Below, piece after piece: positions 7,522-15,743 of a stretch of DNA of 64,000 nucleotides (position 1 is its first letter; each line of letters opens with the position of its first letter). The stretch spans positions 124,001 to 188,000 of the forward strand of contig JALVVV010000049.1 of assembly GCA_027023265.1 (NCBI GenBank), in the 5' to 3' direction. Position numbers and translations under genes: made by a program. The DNA is from DHVE2 group archaeon (GTDB lineage Archaea; Thermoplasmatota; Thermoplasmata; Thermoplasmatales; Aciduliprofundaceae). The notes under the pieces were generated by a model that was not told the origin of the DNA, searched no databases, and worked only from the letters and a program-made list of their open reading frames with translations.

Positions 7522-8835
7522 TCAGAGAATTGGCAGCAGATTTTCTATCTCCCACTGTGTAACCTGCGCCCTGTACTCTTCCCATTCTTTGCGCTTCACG
7601 TGTAGAAAATGTGAGAATAGGTGATTACCCAGGGTATCGCGCATTAGCTCGCTGCGAGAGAAATGGTGCAATGCCTCGCCCAGGCTCTCGGGCAGGGATT
7701 TTATTCCCATTTTTCTACGCTCTTCTTCGCTCATTGCAAATATGTTCTGCTCCACTGGCTCAGGGGGCTCCATTTTTCGTTCTATACCGTCCAGCCCAGA
7801 TGCAAGCATGACGGCAAACTGGAGATACGGGTTTCCAGCAGGGTCCGGGTTGCGCAGCTCCAAACGAGTTTTAGCTTTTCTACCCGCAGGAACACGTATA
7901 AGCGCGCTCCTGTTTCTATTTGCCCATGATATGTAAACGGGTGCCTCATACCCGGGAACCAGGCGCTTGTACGAGTTCACCCATGAGTTCAGCACGGCAG
8001 TCATTTCTTCCGCATGGGTCAGCAACCCTGCAAGGTACCTCAGGGCTATTTCGCTCAGCTCCCACTTTCCACGAGGGTCATAAAACATATTTTCCCCTGT
8101 ATCCTCGCTGAGCAAACTTTGATGCACGTGCATTCCCGTTCCATTGATGCCAAATATGGGCTTTGGCATGAACGTTGCGTACAATCCATGTCTAAGTGCA
8201 ACGCGCTTGATCATAGCCTTTAATGTGAGTATCCTATCAGCTATCTTCAAAGCGTGGTCGTACCTAAGGTCTATCTCGTGCTGCCCCGGCGATACCTCGT
8301 GATGAGCAGCCTCCGGATTGTATCCCATGGCACTTAACAAACCAAGTATTTCCATTCTGACTTTCTCACCCTGGTCAATTGGCCCGTAATCAAAATACCC
8401 TGCGTAATCATTTGGCTCTAAAATCGTTTTTCCATCACGAATCTTTAAAAGGAAAAACTCGAACTCAGGTCCCGTGTAAAATCCAAATCCCAGTTTAGAT
8501 GCTTTTTCGAGTACACGCTGGAGCACGTACCTTGGATCTCCTTCAAATCTCTTCCCGTCGCTTGAATACACGTCGCATATTATCGTTGCGCTTCTATAAT
8601 CATCCGGAAGTACCTGAAAAGTTTGCGGATCTGGCACCGCGCGCATGTCGCTTTCATCAATGGTTGCGTAACCAACTATACTCGAGCCATCAAAAACTAT
8701 GCCTTCACTGAGCGCCTTTTCCAAAAGCTCCGATGGAATCATTACACTCTTTACCTGACCAAGTATGTCCATGAACTGAAGGTGCACGTACCTGATCCCC
8801 TTCTCTTTGGCAAGCTTTACAATCTCCTCCTGCAT
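7522..8835 (-). CDS. glnA: Glutamine synthetase, type I
   Basis: This 437-residue enzyme makes glutamine from glutamate, ammonia and ATP. Conserved segments are FDGSSI, GPEFEFFLL, GQHEIDLRY (metal and ammonia site), NGTGMHVHQSL and VPGYEAPVYISWANRNRSA. The length is that of the short alpha-type enzyme of archaea and Firmicutes, without the adenylylation-loop region of the longer beta type. It starts MQEEIVKLAKEKG at 8835 behind an AT-rich TATA-like region. Its 3' end is 34 nt from the downstream mfnA start. Confidence 0.97.
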   Translation of the reverse strand: MQEEIVKLAKEKGIRYVHLQFMDILGQVKSVMIPSELLEKALSEGIVFDGSSIVGYATIDESDMRAVPDPQTFQVLPDDYRSATIICDVYSSDGKRFEGDPRYVLQRVLEKASKLGFGFYTGPEFEFFLLKIRDGKTILEPNDYAGYFDYGPIDQGEKVRMEILGLLSAMGYNPEAAHHEVSPGQHEIDLRYDHALKIADRILTLKAMIKRVALRHGLYATFMPKPIFGINGTGMHVHQSLLSEDTGENMFYDPRGKWELSEIALRYLAGLLTHAEEMTAVLNSWVNSYKRLVPGYEAPVYISWANRNRSALIRVPAGRKAKTRLELRNPDPAGNPYLQFAVMLASGLDGIERKMEPPEPVEQNIFAMSEEERRKMGIKSLPESLGEALHHFSRSELMRDTLGNHLFSHFLHVKRKEWEEYRAQVTQWEIENLLPIL

Positions 8836-8874
8836 GGTTCCCCATGTTTTTATTTACTTAATCTTTTCTCCAAC

Positions 8875-9660
8875 CTACCTACCAAACCTTCTCTTTCTAA
8901 GCTGATATGCCCTTATTGCCCTCAAAAAATCTATTTTACGAAGGGTTGGCCAGTACACGTCCGAGAAATAAAACTCAGAGTACGCACTCTGCCATAGCAG
9001 GAAATTTGAAATGCGCTCCTCCCCAGATGTCCTGAATATCAGGTCCGGATCGGGCAAATCTCCCGTGTACAGATGCTTTCTAACAGTGTCTTCGTCAATA
9101 TCATCTATTTTTAGCTTCCCCTCAACAACCTCCCGGGCAATTTCCCGTATTGCCCTTATTATTTCTTCCCTTCCTCCGTAAGCAATGGCCACATTAAGCA
9201 GAAATTTATCATTGTTCTTAGTTTTCTCTTCGGCATATTTTATGGCATCCTGCACATCTTGCGGCAAAAACTCCGTCTGTCCGATTATCCTTATCCTCAT
9301 ACCGTATCTATGGGTTCTTTCATCATCTGCAGCTTCTTTCAGGCTATCCACAAAAAGACGCATCAGGTGCTCAACCTCGTCCCTGCCCCTCAAAAAATTC
9401 TCCGTGGAAAATGCATATACCGTTACAATCTTTATTCCTATCTCGCGGCACCATTCCAGCACTTCCTCCAGTTTCTTACGACCCATATCGTGGCCTAACA
9501 TGTCGTTCATTTCCAGCTCCGATGCAAATCTCCGATTACCGTCCATTATTATGCCCACATGCCTCGGAATACTCCCTTTTTTAACCACATCTATCAATTT
9601 TTTCTCGTAAGCCTTGTACGCGGTTTCCGCAATGCTTCCTCTTATCGTGCCCGTGCTCAT
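8875..9660 (-). CDS. uppS: Cis-prenyltransferase (polyprenyl diphosphate synthase)
   Basis: This enzyme elongates isoprenyl diphosphate to the long polyprenyl carrier lipid used for glycan transfer in archaea. It shows IMDGNRRFA near residue 38, YAFSTENF, and RTSGEERISNFLLWQSAY with SEFYF near the C-terminus, all family hallmarks. ATG at 9660 gives 261 residues. A longer frame from 9690 would overlap the end of the large surface-protein gene, with which this gene is probably co-transcribed (20-nt spacing). Many N-linked glycosylation sequons in the adjacent surface proteins fit a need for this lipid. Confidence 0.93.
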   Translation of the reverse strand: MSTGTIRGSIAETAYKAYEKKLIDVVKKGSIPRHVGIIMDGNRRFASELEMNDMLGHDMGRKKLEEVLEWCREIGIKIVTVYAFSTENFLRGRDEVEHLMRLFVDSLKEAADDERTHRYGMRIRIIGQTEFLPQDVQDAIKYAEEKTKNNDKFLLNVAIAYGGREEIIRAIREIAREVVEGKLKIDDIDEDTVRKHLYTGDLPDPDLIFRTSGEERISNFLLWQSAYSEFYFSDVYWPTLRKIDFLRAIRAYQLRKRRFGR

Positions 9661-9679
9661 ACTACCACATCGATATAAT

Positions 9680-12600
9680 TCATCGCACATATCCTTTTTT
9701 CTTTCTGAGCAAAATCATTAATGCAGGAATTACCAAAGGCAAAATATATACAGATAACTCTGGGACTTTGGTGTAATCCACCGCTGAATCACTGCACGAG
9801 TTTCCAAGTACACTATCGTCCACGCTGAGGGTAGTATTCACATCGGCAGAGCTTATCACTCTAACCTTAATCCTCACGGAACTGTGCTCACCAACAACAA
9901 AATCAGGATTCCCATCATCATTTATATCATAACTGCTGTTTACCCAGCTCCATCCAGTACCCGTGTTGCTGTAAGCTACCAAATCCCACTGAGAATTTGA
10001 GCTATCGTAAACATAAAGAGTTATGTTAGAGGGCGCGGTGGAACTGACTTCCACTGTTATTATATCCGTACCGCTTCCGTTGTTCCAAATATCGTGGTAG
10101 TACCACACGGTAGTTCCAGTTGTTCCGTTATTGTGAGGAGATATAGATATATTGCAAGCAATGCTGAACGAAGTATAAGTGTAATTTATCACACCGTTTC
10201 CCTCCTCAGCGGTAACTTTCACCCAGTAAGTACCAGCATAAGAATCTGCGGGTAGTGAGTAATCAGCACCGTATATATAATACCCTAAAGAAGTGTCATC
10301 CTCTTCCAGCCCCAAAGTCAAATTTGAAGAACTACCATCAGGAGCAAGTATTTCGGCGCTCACGCTTTTTATATCGTAGCTCCCAAACGGCTCTATTATC
10401 TTAGTACTCACATGAATTTCATCACCCGCAGAGTAATTGCTCTGCTCCACGTAACTGCCATCGGAAGTGACATTGTAAAGAATTACATTCTGGGCATAAA
10501 TATAGGAAGTGGTGGTGAAATTAATTTTAGATGGATAAGAAGAAGTGTTGAAGTAAATATCGCAATCATTATCCGCCGTGAAAACAAGGTACACTCCATG
10601 ACCCTTTGGAATCAAAGATATTTCAGGTACAAAGCTTACAGTATATGCCTCCGTTTCTCTCTGAACTAAAGTAATGTTCGCACCTCCGATATATGTGCCA
10701 TCGTCCATGTAAAGTGATACATTTCCAGTCGTGGCAAAGCGGGTATATATGTACATGGTCACAGTTATATTCCCCGTGAGCGTGAAATCATTAATAAATG
10801 AAGATTCCTGAACCCATTGTGCCGAGGTAACCCTTGATTCCTCTCCCTCCGATGAGCCAAGTTCTGGATAAAGCGTGTTTTCAGAAGAACCAACTCCCAG
10901 ATAGAGAGTCTTGTTATCGCTTGCCCTTAAAATAGCCTCGTCGTGCACGGTGAAGGAAGAATTGCCTGTAAAGGAAGCAATGGTTATGTTCACGTAAGAG
11001 TCAGGTTCAGTCTCGCTAAGAGATAGATTAACCTGCATTATAAATCTAACTTTATCCCCTTGCATGACCGTTATATCGGGCTCGTTATTTTTATCGGTGT
11101 CATTTCTGATGTACACCCATCCTCCCCTGGAAGAATTGTAAATGGCGTAAAGAACGTCCTTTGAATCAATGATTTTGTTGTTATCCACATCCCTGTATAT
11201 GGAAACCTCAAAGGGTGGTGCATCGTTAGAATTAATCTGGAAATTATAAACATCATCGCCATCACCGGTGTTATCAATCCTGTGCCTGAACCACGCGTGA
11301 TACTTGCCAGATGGCACAAACAACCACTTTGAAACTGCATGGCGAACGTTGCTGTTTACCCAGAAAGAAGCGTTCATAGACACATGCTCCGGCGTGGCCT
11401 CATTGTTCTGCGCTTCCACACTTATATTGTACTTACCAACAAAGGCGTAAAGTGTGCTTGAGTTATCTATCACTATTCCATCAAGGACAAAGCTGAAGTA
11501 AAAAACGCCGTAGCAGGAAGTGTTCGTGTAAACGCTCATCTTGGAATTTGAGAGAATAACATGGCCAAGCGCATCCTGAACAGACAAATTAACTGCATCG
11601 CTGTTTATGTGCTTGAATCCCAGAGGGTCAGTTATATTTGCAAATATTGACACGGTATCTCCCTTCGTGAAATTGGATACCCTTGTACCATTATTTTCTG
11701 TATATAAATCCGTAATGCTCATCCCGTTTGCCGTGAAACTCAGATAAGAATCGTCAGAAGTGATTGATGAGCCGTTGTAAGTTATCTTTATATAATCCTC
11801 TTCAGCAGCATTAAAATTGGACATGAATGTAATATTTAAAGCCATAGTGTACCCCTTCGGTATAGTGCTGTGAACCACCTGCAATGGAATCAGATTCGGG
11901 CTATTTGCCTTGAGCTTACCGCTTTGAAGAGAATTATTCCAGAATCCAACTAACAGTCTCGTATTCCCGCTTTTCCCTATAAGGCTTATGTTCAGATAGT
12001 CTGTTCCGGAATCATTTTTGATATCATTCACCTGAAGCAACACCACTGGAAGATTCACCGTGAGATTCTCGCAGAGAGGCTGCTCGTAATCCCAGCTAGC
12101 ATAAGCATAAGAGTAGGTATTAAGTAAGGGTAAAGAGTTCGCTATCAACTGTATAGTCTCAGCACTGCTTCCCACGGTCCAGTTCATGTTGCCGGGCTCC
12201 TCGTTAATGTTGGCATGCAAGTGCATGGTGTACATGGAAGTGGAAGAACGCTCCCCTGTTTTAGTTATTGACGGCATATCGTACTCGTGCTTCCAGTTAA
12301 ACACGGTAATCCACATTTTTCCACGGGTGATGTTTAACCCCGTGCTCAGCTCAACCGCGTGGTACCCGGAGGCTATATCGGATACCGTGCCGAGATTTTT
12401 CCAGGAGCCATGGGAGAATTTGAAAAGATGCGCATTGTAAATTCCATCCCTACCCGTGATTGTGATTTTGTAATTTACCGGGAAAGGCACCCATGGAAGA
12501 CGCACACTCTCCCCCATGTTCAAATCTTCAAAATAAATCTCGGCAGTGTCGTTTCCATTTTTCGGCCTTACCGGTGGTGGGGGCCCAATATACACACTAA

Positions 12601-14371
12601 CGTGCCTTCCTGCATATGGTTTTGGGAAATCGTCTGGGATGGTGGTATTTAGCCACATATCATTTCCATACGGGTAATCGGGAATTCCATCGCCGTCCAC
12701 ATCAGGTAGTTTCTCTCCATTTACTACCACGTAACTTTTGTTGTCCGGTATACCATCATTGTTGAAATCATGAGGGTACAAATCGTATTTGTCAGGAACG
12801 GTGTCCCTATCGCTATCCTTTGGCACCCACTCTCTAACTATGGGTACATCATCGCCACCCATAAACTCTCCCCTTACCTGCATGAACACATCCGTGAAAT
12901 CAGGAGTGCTTGAGTAATTAACCAGGTCAATGTTAGCATCATGAACATCCATTATCACATCAGATTCTCTGTTTTTCCAGTCCCCAAAAGCACCATCTAT
13001 TCTTACCCTGTCTGGCGCTTTAAATAGATACATATTCTTCTCCTCGCGAATGTATGATACCGGCAGGCTCTTGGCATACACGGCTGCATCCATAGTGACG
13101 AGGGAACTCTCATTACCGGAAAATTTCGCATATAAAGTCATATGCTCTTCAAATATTTTTTTGTCCACGGTGAAAATCACCGTTCCGTTTCCGCATGAGC
13201 CGGAGTAATTACCGTGTTCCGTAACCAGCGTGGCAGAGGTGATACTTGCACCTGCATACTCAAACTCAACCTTTGACAAAACAAATTTCACAGGTGAATT
13301 TATGTATATGTTCATCAAAGGAGTGTTATTCTTGGCAATATCCCCAGCGGTCGTGATTTCCACCTGAACGGTGGGCTTATCCACAAATAAAGGCGCGGAT
13401 TTCAGCGTGGTGTTTGCCTTTTCTATAACCAGTACTTTTGCATTCTTTCTAATCCCATTAATCATGAACTCTATGCTGTTCTTACCGTATGAGTACTGCA
13501 TTTCCCCTGTTTTTGTAAAATTCCACATATCTTCTGAGGATGAATGCTTCCACAGCACAGCACCCTTAAGGGTGTCGTTCCATCCATAGAATTCCGCCAC
13601 GTAAGTCGCCTTAATACCACTCACATAGTAACCTTCATTTTCCCCGTCATCCACCATAACATATATCCTGTCTGGCTCTGAAAACAAGTACTGCTTGTGA
13701 AGATAAAAATAGAGCGCCCCGCCCTGATAAATGTATTTGTAATGCAGCCCCTCCAATTCGTAACCGGGAATCCCGTTCCACTCCGAAAAGTTGCCATCTA
13801 TCCTTATTCCCGGTGAAACCAGGAAGAGAGTCGCAGATATGCCAGAAATAATCAGCAAAACAATTATTATGAATGGAACAACTCTGAACTTAACGATTTT
13901 CTCTGGCTTAAATGATTTCAATCCAAACCCGTTTATAAAACCTTCCTTTGAAACAATCCCGCCATCATCAATCTCTTCTTTTTTGATTTTAATCTGTGGC
14001 TTTTTAACTCCGGTTTTTAGAGCCGCATTGAATATAATGTTAAAAGCGTCCTCCTGGGAAATATCGAGAAGTTTTGCTATCTCCTCTTTCTTTGCCTTTG
14101 ATATGCTCTCCACATCGTAATCGTTCAGAGCCAAAACAAGAGCTTTTTCCCTGTCAATCCCCGTGGAATCAGCAATATCATAAGCTTTTCCGGTTATTTC
14201 CCTTGCTGTCGCAATTATTACTTTTAACTTCCCCTTTGAAATCCTCGGTATGTGCTTTTTCAGCTCATCTTCATCCATCTTGGCAATTTCTTCAATACCT
14301 ATCCCCGCCTCTTTCAATTTTTTTGCTCTTTTTTTGCCAATATATGGCAGCTTTTCGTATTCTAAGCTCAT
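9680..14371 (-). CDS. Giant membrane-anchored surface protein with cytoplasmic helix-hairpin-helix region
   Basis: This 1563-residue protein has an unusual order. Residues 1-120 are predicted cytosolic and hold two helix-hairpin-helix-like segments (LPYIGKKRAKKLKEAGI at 8-24, then another around 60-110). A transmembrane helix spans about 163-187. The rest is extracellular: two segments starting RIDGNFSEW and RIDGAFGDW that resemble CBM9-like sandwiches, acidic calcium-type repeats (DSDRDTVPDKYDLYP, DVDGDGIPD) near 530-570, then Ig-like sandwiches rich in Asn-X-Ser/Thr sequons. The C-terminus is VPELS, a hydrophobic stretch and RKKK, resembling an archaeosortase-type sorting signal. Its ATG overlaps the stop of the upstream TPR membrane protein by four bases. 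Function is unknown; an envelope or adhesion role is inferred. Confidence 0.85.
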   Translation of the reverse strand: MSLEYEKLPYIGKKRAKKLKEAGIGIEEIAKMDEDELKKHIPRISKGKLKVIIATAREITGKAYDIADSTGIDREKALVLALNDYDVESISKAKKEEIAKLLDISQEDAFNIIFNAALKTGVKKPQIKIKKEEIDDGGIVSKEGFINGFGLKSFKPEKIVKFRVVPFIIIVLLIISGISATLFLVSPGIRIDGNFSEWNGIPGYELEGLHYKYIYQGGALYFYLHKQYLFSEPDRIYVMVDDGENEGYYVSGIKATYVAEFYGWNDTLKGAVLWKHSSSEDMWNFTKTGEMQYSYGKNSIEFMINGIRKNAKVLVIEKANTTLKSAPLFVDKPTVQVEITTAGDIAKNNTPLMNIYINSPVKFVLSKVEFEYAGASITSATLVTEHGNYSGSCGNGTVIFTVDKKIFEEHMTLYAKFSGNESSLVTMDAAVYAKSLPVSYIREEKNMYLFKAPDRVRIDGAFGDWKNRESDVIMDVHDANIDLVNYSSTPDFTDVFMQVRGEFMGGDDVPIVREWVPKDSDRDTVPDKYDLYPHDFNNDGIPDNKSYVVVNGEKLPDVDGDGIPDYPYGNDMWLNTTIPDDFPKPYAGRHVSVYIGPPPPVRPKNGNDTAEIYFEDLNMGESVRLPWVPFPVNYKITITGRDGIYNAHLFKFSHGSWKNLGTVSDIASGYHAVELSTGLNITRGKMWITVFNWKHEYDMPSITKTGERSSTSMYTMHLHANINEEPGNMNWTVGSSAETIQLIANSLPLLNTYSYAYASWDYEQPLCENLTVNLPVVLLQVNDIKNDSGTDYLNISLIGKSGNTRLLVGFWNNSLQSGKLKANSPNLIPLQVVHSTIPKGYTMALNITFMSNFNAAEEDYIKITYNGSSITSDDSYLSFTANGMSITDLYTENNGTRVSNFTKGDTVSIFANITDPLGFKHINSDAVNLSVQDALGHVILSNSKMSVYTNTSCYGVFYFSFVLDGIVIDNSSTLYAFVGKYNISVEAQNNEATPEHVSMNASFWVNSNVRHAVSKWLFVPSGKYHAWFRHRIDNTGDGDDVYNFQINSNDAPPFEVSIYRDVDNNKIIDSKDVLYAIYNSSRGGWVYIRNDTDKNNEPDITVMQGDKVRFIMQVNLSLSETEPDSYVNITIASFTGNSSFTVHDEAILRASDNKTLYLGVGSSENTLYPELGSSEGEESRVTSAQWVQESSFINDFTLTGNITVTMYIYTRFATTGNVSLYMDDGTYIGGANITLVQRETEAYTVSFVPEISLIPKGHGVYLVFTADNDCDIYFNTSSYPSKINFTTTSYIYAQNVILYNVTSDGSYVEQSNYSAGDEIHVSTKIIEPFGSYDIKSVSAEILAPDGSSSNLTLGLEEDDTSLGYYIYGADYSLPADSYAGTYWVKVTAEEGNGVINYTYTSFSIACNISISPHNNGTTGTTVWYYHDIWNNGSGTDIITVEVSSTAPSNITLYVYDSSNSQWDLVAYSNTGTGWSWVNSSYDINDDGNPDFVVGEHSSVRIKVRVISSADVNTTLSVDDSVLGNSCSDSAVDYTKVPELSVYILPLVIPALMILLRKKKGYVR

Positions 14372-15558
14372 TCTACCAACCCACCTATCTGTGATTTATA
14401 TTTATTTGCCTCCTCCGACATCCCAAGAGCGGTTAGCAGGAAATAATAATTCACCTTTGCGGCTTTTTTATCCTCATCTATTTTTATGGCCCTTTCTAAA
14501 AGTTCCCTCGCTTTTTCATACTCACCCTTCTCCATGTAGCATCTCGCAAGGTTGTTAAGTGCGTTGTAATAATTCGGGTCATTCTCAAGAACCTTCCTGT
14601 AAGTTTTCATAGCCTCATCCATTTTTCCGGTTCTGAAATACAGGTTCCCCAAATTAGTCATATACACCTTATCCCCTGGCTTAATCCTGTTCAATTTTCT
14701 GAGATAAATCTCGCTTTCATTGTACTTGCCCATTTTCATCAATGCAATCCCCATTCCGTTGAGAACTCTTTCATCGTCAGGATACACTTCGTAAGCCCTT
14801 TTGAGGTGCTCGTACGCTTCCTTGTACTTGCCACTTTCAAGTAATTTGCATCCTTTCTCTATGTCACGATATACTTTTTCTTCCGCAATTTTAGCAATGA
14901 GCATATTGGCAAAGTATATGAAGAAAGTCAAAGTGGAAAGGAATACTATGGTCATATCGTAAATGCCATAGCTTCCGTTTGAATGTATATTAAGAAGTTC
15001 GTGGGCAGGTGCTATAAACATAAATGACAAGCTTAAAAGTATAAAACCGACATTTGCAGCCTCGGCAGGTTTTTTGGTTCTCAGAGAAAGATAAATACCA
15101 ACAGCAATAAGAACAATGCCAATAGAAATCATCACTTCATCAAATATCCCAAAGTGAAAAGAAAGAAGGGCACTTAGAGGGGGCATAACAGATAGAATGG
15201 AAAATCCCACGAAAGATAATACCAGACTCCGAATTTCCCGGTAATCAAGGTCTTTTGTAAGAAGCAGCATCAACAATGACACGAGAGAAACCAATCCCCC
15301 TACAAACCAGCTGAAAAAAGTTATTATCACACCTATGCCGAGAATTACCAGAGACGGTATCAACAGCCAGTTACTTTTGCCAACTCTGGTAAAATACAAA
15401 AATGTAAATACGAGGGATAGCAACCCAAGGGAAAATATGAGCTCGGTGGCCACCCAGAAAACACTTTCAACGGTTAAGTTGCCAAATATGAAAATTATTA
15501 GAGAGGAAACAACCGCTGCGACATCCAGCCCTAATATATACTCTGCATATCTCTCCAT
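14368..15558 (-). CDS. Polytopic membrane protein with C-terminal TPR domain
   Basis: This 396-residue protein has about eight hydrophobic segments in residues 1-225, then at least four tetratricopeptide repeats from about 240 to 390 (for example YKEAYEHLKRAYEVYPDD and YEKARELLERAIKID). The TPR part is expected in the cytosol, where it could bind partner proteins. The stop overlaps the start of the giant surface-protein gene in an ATGA, so the two are translationally coupled and may work together, perhaps in its export or assembly. No family name is recognised. Confidence 0.85.
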   Translation of the reverse strand: MERYAEYILGLDVAAVVSSLIIFIFGNLTVESVFWVATELIFSLGLLSLVFTFLYFTRVGKSNWLLIPSLVILGIGVIITFFSWFVGGLVSLVSLLMLLLTKDLDYREIRSLVLSFVGFSILSVMPPLSALLSFHFGIFDEVMISIGIVLIAVGIYLSLRTKKPAEAANVGFILLSLSFMFIAPAHELLNIHSNGSYGIYDMTIVFLSTLTFFIYFANMLIAKIAEEKVYRDIEKGCKLLESGKYKEAYEHLKRAYEVYPDDERVLNGMGIALMKMGKYNESEIYLRKLNRIKPGDKVYMTNLGNLYFRTGKMDEAMKTYRKVLENDPNYYNALNNLARCYMEKGEYEKARELLERAIKIDEDKKAAKVNYYFLLTALGMSEEANKYKSQIGGLVE

Positions 15559-15743
15559 AGTATAATGATTGAACTTTTGTTATTTTAACATTTCGGTATT
15601 TTTTAATTAACCAACAATAAATCTTTGGATTTAAGCAACGCATAATTGCAATAAATTTCCATAATTAAATGTAAAATATTTATCATACATAAAACAAGCA
15701 ACTCCCTGGAAAGTCTTAAATAGGCATTCTTTTTATTTCAACT

